Source: Drosophila persimilis
Taxonomy: Eukaryota; Arthropoda; Insecta; Diptera; Drosophilidae
Reading direction: 5' to 3'
Length of the DNA stretch: 64,000 bases
NCBI RefSeq assembly: GCF_003286085.1
Contig: NW_020825288.1
Coordinates: 15,190,001-15,254,000 of the forward strand
Shown here: in pieces, positions 62,401 to 64,000 of the stretch
How the letters are laid out: each line of letters starts with the position of its first letter
Position numbering within the stretch: position 1 is the stretch's first letter
Made by a program: the position numbers and the translations under genes
The notes under the pieces: generated by a model
What the model saw: the letters and a program-made list of their open reading frames with translations, nothing else
The model's database searches: none
What the model was told of the DNA's origin: nothing

Positions 62401-64000
62401 AACAGCGTTAAAAATAAACATTAAACAAACATTAAGTCGGGGGCAGTATTTGATGTAGCATTATTAATAATAATTACTAAACATTTCATGTTAAGAAGTA
62501 GAACAAATAAATATTATGAATATGTGTGTATAATATATATAACTATATATATTTCATAGATTTATGCATTAATTCTTTAGGCAATTAGATGTTTGTTTCA
62601 TGTGTGTGTGTTTTTTGTGTGTGTTTGTGTGTGTGCGCACCAACATCGGGGATTTGGCAATCAATGTACAACAACAAATTACAAAAGAATTGAATTTAAA
62701 TATACATTAACTAGCAGAAATCGTGGGAGAATCATCAATCATATTTACACGGTAAGAAGAGTCTGTCTGCCTGTATATCGTATGTGGGGTATATCGTATA
62801 GACTGGATAACAAACACGAAAACCTCAGCTGGATCCGGACCATCATCTTCGTCAGGGCTAACTACTCGTATAATACAACAGATTGGTTCGATCAGCTGCC
62901 GCCCAGTTCGAGACTCTCCGAATGGTTATAAATAAATTAACATTAGTTTAGCATTTATAATCAATGAATTAGTTTAGTTTAGTTTAAAACTGCTTGTCTA
63001 AGATTAGGGCTTGCTGTAATGCATGTCTTCAAAGTCAACTAACACGGATCAAACGCACAGATTTGTACATCGTAGATAAATATTTGCAGATAAGTTTCAT
63101 GTAAATATCGATTAAATTCCATTTCCGTTTCCGGTCCAATTTCATTCTATTTAACAGTTCTCTCATGTACGTCTATTGGCTAAGTGTTATGCATAGGTAA
63201 CATCGAAACGACATCCACTAGATCGCATATATATAGTATGTATTTATATAAAAAACAGTAAGATGGTAAGCAGCACAGAAATCTCTTGTACGAGTATGTA
63301 CGAGTAAAATGTCTTCAATGTTCGTCGCCGGCTCTGAGTGTCGGAGCCACTTCCGGGTGGGTTAAATATGTGTGTGTGTGTGTGTGTATATGGGGGTGCA
63401 CATATCAGTGTGTTAAATGCAACAACAAACAGGTGCAAAGAGAGTGCAGCCAAAGGAGTTGGCAATACCACCAAAAGAATTTTTGGCACAAGAGTCTGAC
63501 AGGTCCAACAATTGCAGTCAGTAATTCGTAAATTTCTAATTCCATTTATACGTATGAGTAGATCTTGAAATACATTTAGATTAGGTTTAGTTTAATATTT
63601 GAGTGCTTCGATTTCAAAACTGTTTCTCATCTCTAATAGCTTTTCCGACTACCGTCTACCTCCTGCCTAGCTGCCTTGGAAACCCTTTTGCTTGCCCCAC
63701 GAACAAGACGTTACAATTACAATTGGTTTATGCATAAATTCTCTTACGATACTCGTACTCTTGCCTACAATATATACGACATTTGGGGATTGGCTTTTGT
63801 GTTGTGTGTGTGTGTTGTGGGGATGACTGCAACATCCGTATCCAGTTGAAACCATGATAATGTGTCGCCTCCCGCACAGATCAGCTTTAGATTCCTTCCT
63901 TTTCGTTCCGTTCCATTCCGTTCCTTTTCCGTTTCCGCTTACATAATTGACAAATAAATTTGGCTTACCATTCAACGTTTTGCATGGTCAATGGTCAACA
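59472..64000 (-). other. Intron of fruitless
   Basis: AT-rich, microsatellite-dense DNA: GA/CT tracts at 59620-59700, TG repeats near 60630-60700, 60938-60957 and 63371-63388, and many T-runs. No second zinc-finger exon is visible on the reverse strand in this part. A Tc1-like mini-element may lie at 60053-60113. Confidence 0.5.
60053..60113. mobile_element. Possible Tc1-like mini-element
   Basis: CAGTGCGCTGCAAAAGTAGA at the left closely matches the terminus of the Tc1 fossil at 25788 (CAGTGGGCTGCAAAAGTGAG). An inverted CAGTGCG with a looser continuation lies at the right end (60105-60111), followed by TA. About 60 bases, no coding. Confidence 0.4.

Overview
This is a gene-rich euchromatic stretch of a Drosophila genome. 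Evidence for this: short introns with GT-AG ends, DRE (TATCGATA) and Motif 1 (GGTCACACTG) core promoter elements, opa-like CAG/CAA tracts, and a gene set matching cytological region 91A of D. melanogaster chromosome 3R (Vha100-2, a second Vha100 paralogue, and a terminal zinc-finger exon of fruitless). Base divergence, an RNase H-bearing LOA/Bilbo/TRIM-like LINE and broken gene copies point to a non-melanogaster species. An obscura-group fly is my guess; the sequence does not prove it. All gene symbols come from recognising protein families and from the neighbourhood, not from a search.

Layout. 1-5.4 kb: no gene seen. 5.4-8.5 kb (-): a membrane-anchored retinol-dehydrogenase-like SDR. 10.3-13.4 kb (-): a secreted heparanase-like (GH79) protein with altered catalytic positions and a long basic C-terminal tail. 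14.0-15.4 kb (-): a decayed V-ATPase subunit a copy. 17.0-19.8 kb (-): intact Vha100-2. 19.8-25.8 kb: non-coding, probably 5' regulatory DNA, with one MITE. 25.8-29.95 kb: a nest of dead mobile elements (Tc1-like fossil, two perfect hairpins, a hAT-like TIR element, an internally deleted LINE). 30.35-30.78 kb (+): short Vti1b-like SNARE. 31.3-33.0 kb (-): Wdr37. 34.5-35.5 kb (+): cyclin Q/koko. 36.6-37.4 kb (+): a short glucosidase-II-beta-like LDL-A protein. 39.7-41.7 kb (-): a C2orf69 homologue. 41.9-43.0 kb (-): a two-pore K+ channel. 46.2 kb (-): a minimal HMG-box protein. 47.0-49.0 kb (-): an intact secreted DNA/RNA nonspecific nuclease and the relic of a second. 50.2-51.4 kb (+): unrecognised coding-like DNA. 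53.0-55.7 kb (+): an intact second V-ATPase subunit a gene. 56-64 kb (-): the terminal zinc-finger exon, probable 3' UTR and intron of fruitless.

The genes do not form one pathway. The main theme is V-ATPase subunit a expansion: two intact genes and one wreck within 42 kb. Every exon chain reported as complete was checked for reading phase, and its coding length is divisible by three. The best candidates for something undescribed are the heparanase-like protein without standard catalytic glutamates, the short Vti1b and glucosidase-II-beta-like proteins, the unidentified ORFs at 50.2-51.4 kb, and a repeat family whose copies end beside a TATCGATA box at the koko promoter.
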